A program made the translations under genes and the position numbers. A model generated the notes under the pieces. That model was not told the origin of the DNA and ran no database searches. It worked only from the letters and a program-made list of their open reading frames with translations. 36,128 nt of DNA, from the NCBI GenBank assembly GCA_016875535.1, contig VGPF01000025.1, forward strand, positions 1 through 36,128, given 5' to 3'. This document shows positions 1-6,127 of this stretch, one piece after another (position 1 is the first letter of the stretch; each line of letters opens with the position of its first letter). The DNA comes from Chloroflexota bacterium (GTDB lineage: Bacteria; Chloroflexota; Dehalococcoidia; SHYB01).

Positions 1-67
1 CCGAAGGGCGAGCATGGCCTTCAGGCCCCTGCCTCAACGCCTCCGCCGCCCCTCCCGGAAGCCCGCT

Positions 68-84
68 GTCCGAATCCATCGGAC
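68..84. repeat. Short inverted repeat, copy 1
   Basis: The sequence GTCCGAATCCATCGGAC folds as a 6-bp stem (GTCCGA/TCGGAC) with a 5-nt loop. It differs by one base from the copy at 321-337. Confidence 0.6.
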
Positions 85-311
85 GGTCCCCCTCGGCGCT
101 CCCTCACCGGAGCGTGACTCCCCTCCCCACGGGCCGCCTGCGCACCCTCTTCCAGAACAAACAACAAAACAGAAAGGAACCGAATCGCAAAGCTGAACCC
201 AGGCGGTCACTGACCCGCCCCCTCCCAACCCCCGGCGCAGATGCGCCGGCCACATACCCACCGCCGCTTCGCGGCATTCCTGGTAGGGGTGCGCCCTAAG
301 GGCCAACCCCC

Positions 312-337
312 GTAGGGGCGGTCCGATTCCATCGGAC
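312..337. repeat. GTAGGGGC motif joined to inverted repeat, copy 2
   Basis: GTAGGGGCG at 312-320 is followed directly by GTCCGATTCCATCGGAC (321-337), a perfect 7-bp stem with a TCC loop. Another GTAGGGG motif lies 29 bases upstream at 283. Modular combinations of this kind suggest a dispersed intergenic repeat family. Confidence 0.6.
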
Positions 338-417
338 GAACGCGGCGCGCGCCCCTCTGTCTCTCCGTGTGCCGCACCGGGAAGGGCCACCCGCTGTCAC
401 CCCAGGGCGCGCCCCGC

Positions 418-457
418 GCCCCTACACGTCGGCGGGCGGCCTGAGGCCGCCCCCTAC
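418..457 (-). repeat. GTAGGGG repeat with 8-bp hairpin overlapping the fbpC-like stop codon
   Basis: On the minus strand, GTAGGGG (457-451) supplies the TAG stop of the ATPase gene. It runs into a perfect 8-bp stem, 434-441 with 445-452, with a 3-nt loop. A second GTAGGGGC follows at 425-418. No T-run follows the hairpin, so it is not a classic intrinsic terminator, though it might protect the 3' end of the mRNA. Confidence 0.55.
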
Positions 458-1626
458 TCCCGCTCTGCGGGAAAGAGGACGACGTGGTCCGGCACGGCCC
501 GGACGATGACCCGCTGGCCCACATCGAAGACGGCCAGGGAGGGCTGGATGCTGCGCACGGAAAGGCCCGATGGCAGGCCCACCGTGTACATATTGCCCGC
601 CCCCTGAAACTCGCGGTGGACCACGATGCCCTGCCCGCCCGCATCCGGCGTGACGGCGATATCGTCCGGGCGGACCAGCAGGTCCACCGGCTCCGGCGGC
701 GGCGTGCCGTGCAGGGGAAAGACGCCCAGCTCCGTCACTACGTGGTCTTCCAGTAGGCGCGCGGGGATGAAATCGGCCTTGCCCACAAAAGCGGCCACGA
801 AGCGGCTCACCGGCCGGTGGTAGATCTCGTCGGGCGTGTCCAGCTGGGCCGCGCGCCCCCGGTTCAGGATAAGGACGCGGTCGGCCAGGCTCAGGGCCTC
901 TTCCTGATCGTGCGTCACGATGATCGCCGTCGTCCTGGTCTGCTGGAGGATGGCCTTCACCTCGCGCCGCATCTCGGAGCGGAGGGCCGTGTCCAGGCTG
1001 CCGAAGGGCTCGTCCATCAGGAGGACCACGGGCTTCGGCGCAAGGGCGCGCGCCAGGGCGATGCGCTGCTGCTGGCCGCCCGAGAGCTGGTGCGGGTAGC
1101 GCTCACCGAAGCCGCTCATGCCCACCAGCTCCAGCATGTCGGCCATGCGCTCACGTCGTTCGCCGTTGCGCAGCCGTCGCAGGCCATAAGCGACGTTCTG
1201 CGCGACGGTGAGGTGCGGGAAGAGGGCGAAGTTCTGGAAGACCATCCCCATGCCGCGCTTCTCCGGGGCCACCCACGCCCTGGGTGAAGCGACGACTTTC
1301 TCCTGGAGGCGCACCTCGCCGGCGTCCGGCGCTTCGAATCCGGCCAGGAGCCGGAGCGTCGTCGTCTTGCCGCAGCCGCTGGGGCCAAGGAGCGCCAGCG
1401 TCTCGCCCTCCAGCACGTCGAAGGAGAGCTCGTTCACCACCGGCTCGGGACTGCCGGGGAAGCGCTTCACCAGGCCGCGGGCGGTGATGATGGGCGCCCC
1501 GGCTCGCTCGCCGGCGTCCGGCCTCCACGGAACGTCCTCGGCCTTGGCGCCGTTGGCCGGGATCGCCGGCGCGGCGGGCTCCTTCTTCCCCAGGTGCACC
1601 GGCAGGGCGATCCGCTTCGGCGTCAT
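454..1626 (-). CDS. Fe3+/polyamine-type ABC transporter ATP-binding protein (FbpC/PotA-like)
   Basis: Cytoplasmic ATPase that would power the permease encoded just upstream. From the chosen ATG (390 residues) Walker [10 protein letters not shown] is at 81-89, the Q-loop at about 131, the signature LSGGQQQR at 181-188, Walker B VVLLMDEP around 200-207 and the switch His at 239. The C-terminal 120 or so residues look like a TOBE substrate-sensing domain, as in FbpC, PotA and CysA. The ATG overlaps the permease stop as ATGA, giving translational coupling; longer in-frame extensions would lie inside the permease gene. Residues 1-45 precede the usual domain start and are low-complexity. The stop codon is part of a repeat motif. 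Iron is the likely substrate from the permease type and nearby DtxR-family gene, but no binding protein is present to confirm it. Confidence 0.88.
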   Translation of the reverse strand: MTPKRIALPVHLGKKEPAAPAIPANGAKAEDVPWRPDAGERAGAPIITARGLVKRFPGSPEPVVNELSFDVLEGETLALLGPSGCGKTTTLRLLAGFEAPDAGEVRLQEKVVASPRAWVAPEKRGMGMVFQNFALFPHLTVAQNVAYGLRRLRNGERRERMADMLELVGMSGFGERYPHQLSGGQQQRIALARALAPKPVVLLMDEPFGSLDTALRSEMRREVKAILQQTRTTAIIVTHDQEEALSLADRVLILNRGRAAQLDTPDEIYHRPVSRFVAAFVGKADFIPARLLEDHVVTELGVFPLHGTPPPEPVDLLVRPDDIAVTPDAGGQGIVVHREFQGAGNMYTVGLPSGLSVRSIQPSLAVFDVGQRVIVRAVPDHVVLFPAERE

Positions 1627-3203
1627 GACTGCACCGCCGCATCGCCGCGCTGCTCGCGCCGGAGGAGGATGGCCACAGGGATCGCGGAGACGCCCACCAG
1701 GAGGAGCGCGGGAATGGCGGCTTTGGCGTAGAAGCCGGAGGAGGTGGCCGACCACATCTCCGTCGCCAGGGTGCGAAAGCCGATGGGCGCCAGGAGCAGC
1801 GTCGCCGGGAGCTCCTTCATCGCCGTCAGGAAGACCATGGCGAAGGCGACGACGATGCCGGGCCGCACCAGGGGCAGGGTCACCGTCGCCAGCACTTGGA
1901 GAGAGCCGCGGCCCAGACTGCGCGCCGCCTCTTCCACGGCAGGATTCACCTGCAGGAGGGAGGCGCGCACGGAGCCCACAGCCATGGAGAGATAGAGGAC
2001 GCTATAGGCGAAGACGAGCATCGCGAGGGTCTGATAGAGAACTGGGGCGTAGTTCGCGCCGAGGAAGACGAGGGAGAGGGCGACGACGATGCCGGGCATC
2101 GCGAAGCCTGCGTAGCTCGCCGTCTCCAGGAAGCGCGAGAAGCGACCAGAGTGGCGGACGGCCAGCACCGTGACCGGGATGGCGGCGACGACGGCGAGGA
2201 GAGCCGCGAGGGCGGAGGCATAGACGGCGTTGGTCATCGCGCTCCCCAGGAAATCCACCTCCACGTTGTTGGCCAGGCCCTGGGCCAGCCAGTAGAGGAG
2301 GACGGAGGCGGGCAGGCCGAGGGAGGCAAGTACCACAAGCGTGAGGAAGGCCAAGGCGGGCCATTTCCACCTTCCCAGCCGGACCAGGGGCAAGCGGCGG
2401 GTGGCGGCGGTGGAATGATATTTCGCCTTGCCCCGCCCGCGCTGCTCCACGATAAGGATGAGGAGGGTGAAGGCGACGAGCATCAGCGCAAGCACAGAGG
2501 CGAGGATGCGGTCGAAGGAGGCTTCGTACTGCAGGTAGATGACCCGGGTGAAGGAGTTGAATTGCAGGAGGGTCACCGCGCCGAAATCGCTGAGGGTATA
2601 GAGGGCCACCAGCAGTCCCCCGGCGGCGATGGCGGGCCGCAGCTGCGGCAGCGTCACGCGAAAGAAGGTGCGACCTGCGCCGTGGCCCAGGCTACGGCTG
2701 GCCTCTTCCTGCGCGCCGTCCATGCCCCAGAGGGCCGCGCGGACGCTCAAGAGGATGTAGGGGAAGGTGAAAAGGGTGAGGCAGAGCCACGCGCCAAGGA
2801 AGCCGTAAATCTCCGGCAGGCGCTCCACGCCGAAGGGGCGCTCCAGCACCTGTTGGAGAAGGCCCCGCGGCCCCAGGGCGGAGACGAAGGCGAAGCCGCC
2901 GACGTAGCTCGGGACAACGAGGGGGAGGGCCGTGAGGACACTCCACACGCGCTGTAGGGGTAGGTCTGTGCGCACGGTAAGCCAGGCGATGGGCACCGCT
3001 ATAACCGTCGCCGTTCCCACAACGGCCGCAGCAAGGAGGGCGCTCCTCGCAAGGATCTGGAGCGTGCGAGCTTCAGACAAAAGGTCCCAGGCACTGCCGC
3101 CGGCGTCGGCGGTGCGGAGGATGAGATAGACGAGGGGCAGAAGGACAGCGGCGACGATAAGAAGGGCGGCCAGGAAGAGATAGGGCGGCGCCCCACGTCG
3201 CAT
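1623..3203 (-). CDS. Fe3+-type ABC transporter permease with two fused domains (FbpB/AfuB-like)
   Basis: Integral membrane protein of 526 residues with about twelve hydrophobic segments, made of two tandem BPD_transp_1 permease domains. Each has an EAA loop for ATPase contact: EEASRSLGHGAGRTFF in the first half and EEAARSLGRGSLQVLA in the second. This duplicated layout is typical of FbpB/SfuB/HitB ferric iron permeases and some thiamine or phosphonate permeases. The start is taken at the ATG at 3203 because it directly precedes the first membrane segment; a TTG at 3251 would add 16 residues. A likely promoter lies at 3315-3343. The ATPase follows by a 4-base overlap. The periplasmic or lipoprotein substrate-binding partner is absent from the window. 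Confidence 0.85.
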   Translation of the reverse strand: MRRGAPPYLFLAALLIVAAVLLPLVYLILRTADAGGSAWDLLSEARTLQILARSALLAAAVVGTATVIAVPIAWLTVRTDLPLQRVWSVLTALPLVVPSYVGGFAFVSALGPRGLLQQVLERPFGVERLPEIYGFLGAWLCLTLFTFPYILLSVRAALWGMDGAQEEASRSLGHGAGRTFFRVTLPQLRPAIAAGGLLVALYTLSDFGAVTLLQFNSFTRVIYLQYEASFDRILASVLALMLVAFTLLILIVEQRGRGKAKYHSTAATRRLPLVRLGRWKWPALAFLTLVVLASLGLPASVLLYWLAQGLANNVEVDFLGSAMTNAVYASALAALLAVVAAIPVTVLAVRHSGRFSRFLETASYAGFAMPGIVVALSLVFLGANYAPVLYQTLAMLVFAYSVLYLSMAVGSVRASLLQVNPAVEEAARSLGRGSLQVLATVTLPLVRPGIVVAFAMVFLTAMKELPATLLLAPIGFRTLATEMWSATSSGFYAKAAIPALLLVGVSAIPVAILLRREQRGDAAVQS

Positions 3204-3314
3204 GGGGGTCCATCGCAACAATCGAAGTGTCGCGGCGCGAGCTGTTGCCAAGGCTGGGCCTGCTTATAGCAGATGGGAGGAAGTGGGATTATGTATAGCG
3301 AACGCGCTCAACTA

Positions 3315-3343
3315 AGTGTATACATAGTCAGTGACTACGTCAA
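3315..3343 (-). promoter_or_regulatory. Putative promoter of the metal ABC transporter genes
   Basis: Reading on minus, TTGACG (3343-3338) is followed after 17 bases by TACACT (3320-3315), a good sigma-70-type pair. A second TTGACT lies just upstream at 3354-3349 but is badly spaced. Transcription would begin near 3308, about 105 bases before the chosen permease ATG. Confidence 0.55.
3322..3340. promoter_or_regulatory. 19-bp palindrome, candidate metalloregulator operator
   Basis: The 19-base site ACATAGTCAGTGACTACGT has a perfect TAGTCA-G-TGACTA core and 8 of 9 matched pairs about its centre at 3331. It fills the spacer between the -35 and -10 boxes, where a bound repressor would block RNA polymerase. 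DtxR/IdeR operators are also 19-bp interrupted palindromes, although this sequence is not the DtxR consensus. The neighbouring DtxR-family gene is the obvious candidate binder; that link is inference. Confidence 0.5.
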
Positions 3344-3398
3344 TACGAAGTCAACAGAGGAAAAAGAGGCTCAAGGAGCAGGGGGTCAAGAGCAAAAA

Positions 3399-4130
3399 TC
3401 AGTTCCTGGAGGGCGTGGGGCTGTGGACGACGATGGAAGGGGCCACGTGGACGCCGACGACGACCTCTTTGCCGTTCACATCGAGGGTGATGGTGCCCTT
3501 GAAGGCGGCGACCTCCCGGACGGTGAGGCGCTGGCCGCGGACGACACCGCTGGTCACCAGGTACTGGACGAGCCGGGGGTCGTACTCCGGGATGCGCTCC
3601 ACCACAACCGTGGTGTTGGGCTGGACTTTGTTGAGCCGGACGGCGCTGGCGGGCGGGCGATAGCCGTTCCCCGGTATCGGATGGCCGAAGGGACAGGTGA
3701 GGGGATTGCCCAGGCGCTCCACCAGCTTGGCCTCCACATCCGGAGAGATGGCGTGCTCCCAGCGGTGCGCCTCCGCGTGGACCTTGTGGAGCTCCATCCC
3801 CAGCATGTCCACAAGCATGCGCTCGGCCAGCTGGTGCCTGCGCATGATCTGCTCGGCGAGCCTGCGCCCCGCTTCGGAGAAGGCGATGTGCTTCTCCTTG
3901 GTGATCTCCAGGAGGCCATCGCGCTGCATGCGGCGCACCATGGCGGTGACGGAGGCGATGGAGGTGCCCAGGTGCTCCGTGATAGGGGATTTGGCGAGCT
4001 GTTCCGCCAGGCGGCTGGCCGTGGGGGGCATATCTTGGTCATCCCCCAGCATGTAGAGGGTGATGAGGTAGTTCTGGGCCAGGGGAGAGACCTGGTCGAG
4101 CGTCAGTTCCTTTGGGATCTTCTTAGGCAT
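3399..4130 (-). CDS. DtxR/MntR-family metal-dependent transcriptional regulator
   Basis: 243-residue regulator with the three-part DtxR layout: an N-terminal winged helix (about 12-98), a metal-binding and dimerisation helix pair (about 92-150) and a C-terminal FeoA/SH3-like domain (about 160-235). Aligning by eye with DtxR, H99, E103, H118, E125 and H126 match metal ligands, but the DtxR Cys102 position is His122, and the Met10 position (MntR Asp8) is Asn20. The DNA-binding region also seems about 10 residues longer than in DtxR (around 47-60). ATG at 4130 is preceded by GGAG six bases upstream; upstream extensions run through the rplT terminator. It sits directly upstream of the metal transporter genes on the same strand. 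It may repress them with Fe2+ or Mn2+ as co-repressor; the metal cannot be decided from sequence. Confidence 0.85.
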   Translation of the reverse strand: MPKKIPKELTLDQVSPLAQNYLITLYMLGDDQDMPPTASRLAEQLAKSPITEHLGTSIASVTAMVRRMQRDGLLEITKEKHIAFSEAGRRLAEQIMRRHQLAERMLVDMLGMELHKVHAEAHRWEHAISPDVEAKLVERLGNPLTCPFGHPIPGNGYRPPASAVRLNKVQPNTTVVVERIPEYDPRLVQYLVTSGVVRGQRLTVREVAAFKGTITLDVNGKEVVVGVHVAPSIVVHSPTPSRN

Positions 4131-4189
4131 GGGCGGCTCCACGGGGAATTGTAGCGGATGGCGTACACAAGGAACAACGCTCCGAGGGG

Positions 4190-4224
4190 AAAGAAGAAAC
4201 CCGCCCTGCAAGAGGCGGGTTTCT
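4190..4224 (-). terminator. Intrinsic terminator of infC-rpmI-rplT
   Basis: A perfect 11-bp stem (4195-4205 with 4214-4224), 8-nt loop, is followed on the minus strand by the T-rich tail TTCTTT. It lies 24 bases after the rplT stop and upstream of the DtxR-family ATG. Confidence 0.85.
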
Positions 4225-4247
4225 AGGGTCAACTATGGAACCGGAAT

Positions 4248-4595
4248 CTAGGCCTTGGCGGCGGCGACGATCTTTTCGAAGGCGCCCGGGTCGCGGACGG
4301 CGAGATCGGCCATGAGCTTGCGGTCAATGGCGACACCCGCCTTGGCCAGCCCGGCGATGAGCTTGCTGTAGGTGATGCCGTGCTTACGGGCGGCGGCGTT
4401 GATGCGCGCGATCCAGAGGCGGCGCATATCGCGCTTGCGCTCGCGGCGGTGGCGCGTGGAGTAGCTGGCCGCCTTCATGAAGGACTCATGGGCGCGGCGA
4501 TAGAGCTCGTGCTTGGTGCCGCGGTGGCCCTTGGTAAGCTTGAGGATCTTCTTGTGGCGTGCCCGTGCGGTAACGCCGCGTTTGACTCTAGGCAT
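4248..4595 (-). CDS. rplT: 50S ribosomal protein L20
   Basis: Complete 115-residue L20, beginning [16 protein letters not shown] and strongly basic, with the conserved block around [21 protein letters not shown]20 binds 23S rRNA early in large-subunit assembly, and in several bacteria it also represses its own operon. ATG at 4595 is preceded by AGGAGA at a good distance. It is the third gene of infC-rpmI-rplT, 52 bases after rpmI, and is followed by a strong terminator. Confidence 0.97.
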   Translation of the reverse strand: MPRVKRGVTARARHKKILKLTKGHRGTKHELYRRAHESFMKAASYSTRHRRERKRDMRRLWIARINAAARKHGITYSKLIAGLAKAGVAIDRKLMADLAVRDPGAFEKIVAAAKA

Positions 4596-4647
4596 GGTGG
4601 TTCTCCTGTATCAGGTTCACGGAGCAGGGTTCAGGAAGCAGGCGCAA

Positions 4648-4845
4648 CTAGACGCCGGGAAGGAGGCGCTTGATCTGCTCCACGTTGACCTTGTTCACTT
4701 CCAGCTTGTTGTCATAGAGACGCCGGGCGGTCTTGCTGCGGTTGCGGCGGAAGTGGGTCTTGCCGCCCTTGGTGCGCATAATCTTGCCCTTGGCGGTGAT
4801 GAAGAAGCGGGACTTGGCCCCTTTATGGGTCTTAAGCTTTGGCAC
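4648..4845 (-). CDS. rpmI: 50S ribosomal protein L35
   Basis: 65-residue basic protein with the usual L35 start (MPKLKTHKGAKSRF) and full family length. It starts with GTG, supported by an AGGAGG about six bases upstream that lies inside the end of infC. The two coding regions overlap by 14 bases, so L35 translation is probably coupled to IF-3. It is a structural component of the large ribosomal subunit. Confidence 0.96.
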   Translation of the reverse strand: MPKLKTHKGAKSRFFITAKGKIMRTKGGKTHFRRNRSKTARRLYDNKLEVNKVNVEQIKRLLPGV

Positions 4846-5395
4846 TGGTTTCCTCCTCAGCCTTTCCTGAACCCGATTTCTTGGCGGCGCCGCTGATGGG
4901 CGCCAGCATCATGGTCATGGCGCGCCCTTCCATGGCGGGCGGCTTCTCCAGCTTGGCCTGCTGGGCGAACTCTTCGGCGACGCGCCGCATCAGGGTGATG
5001 GCCTGCTCCGGGTGGGTGATTTCCCGTCCGCGGAAGAGGACCGTCATCTTCACCTTATGGCCTTCGTCCAGGAAGCGCTGAACCATCTTGGACTTGAAGG
5101 CGATGTCGTGGTCGTCAATGCGCGGGCGCATGCGGACTTCGCGCACTTCGCTGGTCTTCTGGCCCTTCCGCGCCTCCTTCTCCTTCTTACTCTGCTCATA
5201 GCGGAACTTGCCGAAGTTCAGGATGCGGCAGACGGGAGGCACCGAGCTTGAGGAGACTTCCACCAGGTCCATCTCCTGATCGAGCGCGGCCTTGATGGCA
5301 TCGGACAGGCTTATCACGCCCAGCTGTTCGCCATCGGCGCCGATGACGCGAACTTCCCGAGCGCGTATCTGATGGTTGATGCGGTATTCGCGAAT
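4832..5395 (-). CDS. infC: Translation initiation factor IF-3 with a non-standard start codon
   Basis: IF-3 binds the 30S subunit, checks start-codon pairing and prevents premature subunit joining. The N-domain motif REYRINHQIRAREVRVIGADG and the linker and C-domain (VEVSSSSVPPVCRILNFGKF onward) are all in one frame. No ATG, GTG or TTG lies between the in-frame stop (TAG at 5407-5405) and GTG at 5317, and starting there would lose the conserved N-terminal strand. Initiation must be at ATT (5395) or the adjacent ATA (5398); ATT is chosen because AUU is the known start of E. coli infC, where it allows self-regulation. GGAGGG lies at 5414-5409. About 187 residues, with a short acidic/serine C-terminal tail. 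First gene of the operon with rpmI and rplT. Confidence 0.9.
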   Translation of the reverse strand: MREYRINHQIRAREVRVIGADGEQLGVISLSDAIKAALDQEMDLVEVSSSSVPPVCRILNFGKFRYEQSKKEKEARKGQKTSEVREVRMRPRIDDHDIAFKSKMVQRFLDEGHKVKMTVLFRGREITHPEQAITLMRRVAEEFAQQAKLEKPPAMEGRAMTMMLAPISGAAKKSGSGKAEEETSAKA

Positions 5396-5482
5396 TATGG
5401 CTAGCTAGCCCTCCGCACAAAAATATCCCCAACGGTCCGGGGGAACAGAAGGACTATAGCATATCTGGGGCGACAGAGGCAA
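5396..5482 (-). promoter_or_regulatory. infC promoter and structured leader
   Basis: On minus, TTGCCT (5482-5477) and TATAGT (5458-5453) are separated by 18 bases, giving a start of transcription near 5446 and a leader of about 50 nt. The leader holds a small TCCCC/GGGGA hairpin followed by TTTTT (5444-5420), the GGAGGG ribosome site (5414-5409) and a perfect 12-bp palindrome GGCTAGCTAGCC (5410-5399) between that site and the ATA/ATT start. Confidence 0.5.
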
Positions 5483-5609
5483 GGAGAAGCCGGCGGGAGA
5501 GGAGGTTCAGGGAGCAGGGGACAATCTTCCACGGAAGAGCCCGCAGAGACGAGAACGAAAGGCCACACTCAACCGACCTAACCAGAATCCTTGCCGGTGT
5601 GAGCCTCCT

Positions 5610-5831
5610 TCAGCGCGCGGCTTGGTAGATGGCAGGGCGGTATCGAGGCTTTGGGATGGGCTTCCCGGCTTTCCGGGCCGCCGCAAGCCAGGCCCGCTTC
5701 GCCCGCTCGACTTCGGCCAGGGCCGACTCGGGCGTTTTGCCGAATGCCGAACAGGAGGCCAAATCAGGTATATCTGCGATGTACCCGCTGTCTTTCTGAC
5801 TGTAAAAGATGTTGATGTGATAATCGCTCAT
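5610..5831 (-). CDS. HicB-family antitoxin
   Basis: 73-residue protein (MSDYHINIFYSQKDSGYIAD...) with the HicB fold: a partly degraded RNase H-like strand pattern, the DIPDL motif at about 21-25 and a C-terminal PRYRPAIYQ segment. HicB antitoxins bind and inhibit the HicA mRNA interferase and often repress their own operon. ATG at 5831 follows a GGAGGAGG ribosome site and overlaps the end of the ancestral hicA frame as ATGA. The antitoxin appears intact although its toxin is broken. Confidence 0.85.
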   Translation of the reverse strand: MSDYHINIFYSQKDSGYIADIPDLASCSAFGKTPESALAEVERAKRAWLAAARKAGKPIPKPRYRPAIYQAAR

Positions 5832-6083
5832 CGGTCCTCCTCCAGTTGGAGGTTATAGCGCTCAACGATCCGTATGAACTGCCGAATCTGATTGAGTTTG
5901 GCTTGGCCTTGGTCTGATTGTAAGTATCAGTTCCGGGATATAACGGTGCGCAAAGATATGGTGGCTTCCCGATACTCTTGCTTGATAGAACCCCAAGCCC
6001 TCAACCAGGTCCATCACGTCGGCAAAGGCGACATTACGCAAGGCCCCCTGAGAGATCCGCCGCAACAATCACCTGCGGTTCAC
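5828..6083 (-). pseudogene. Disrupted HicA-type toxin gene
   Basis: HicA proteins are small double-stranded-RNA-binding-fold mRNA interferases with a catalytic His. The family signature SGSHHIF is visible in the frame that starts at TTG 6068. The natural reading appears to begin at GTG 6083 (V-N-R-R), but the next codon is TGA (6071-6069) where related proteins have Lys. Near 5921-5928 the frame also slips: the expected PELINLQ becomes PELILT. After the slip, the other frame encodes the normal HicA tail (LQSDQGQAKLNQIRQFI... ending LQLEEDR) and stops at the TGA overlapping the hicB ATG. Two independent lesions argue for a dead toxin, though a sequencing slip could explain one of them. Confidence 0.75.
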
Positions 6084-6127
6084 ACGCACCTCGCTTGGGG
6101 CCAAAACCGTACGGTTGGAGAGCCGTT

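Larger units (their letters stand above)
1..453. other. Non-coding intergenic region rich in short inverted repeats
   Basis: No convincing gene is seen here; open frames on both strands are short, arginine/proline-rich and have no recognisable motifs. The stretch contains two near-identical hairpins (68-84 and 321-337) and several copies of a GTAGGGG-type motif on both strands (283-290, 312-319, and complement 418-425 and 451-457). It lies downstream of the minus-strand fbpC-like gene and probably represents an accumulation of small non-coding repeats. Confidence 0.6.

Noticed and set aside
434-452. Intrinsic terminator of the metal transporter genes
   Set aside because: The stem is strong, but there is no T-run and it belongs to a repeat family.
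1627-1755. 43-residue N-terminal extension of the FbpC-like ATPase
   Set aside because: It would lie wholly inside the permease gene, is Arg/Pro-rich, and the ATGA overlap at 1626 gives a normal coupled start.
5418-5444. Transcription attenuator before infC
   Set aside because: A weak 5-bp stem with TTTTT is visible, but it would lie at the very start of the transcript if the assigned promoter is right, too early for attenuation; kept only as leader structure.
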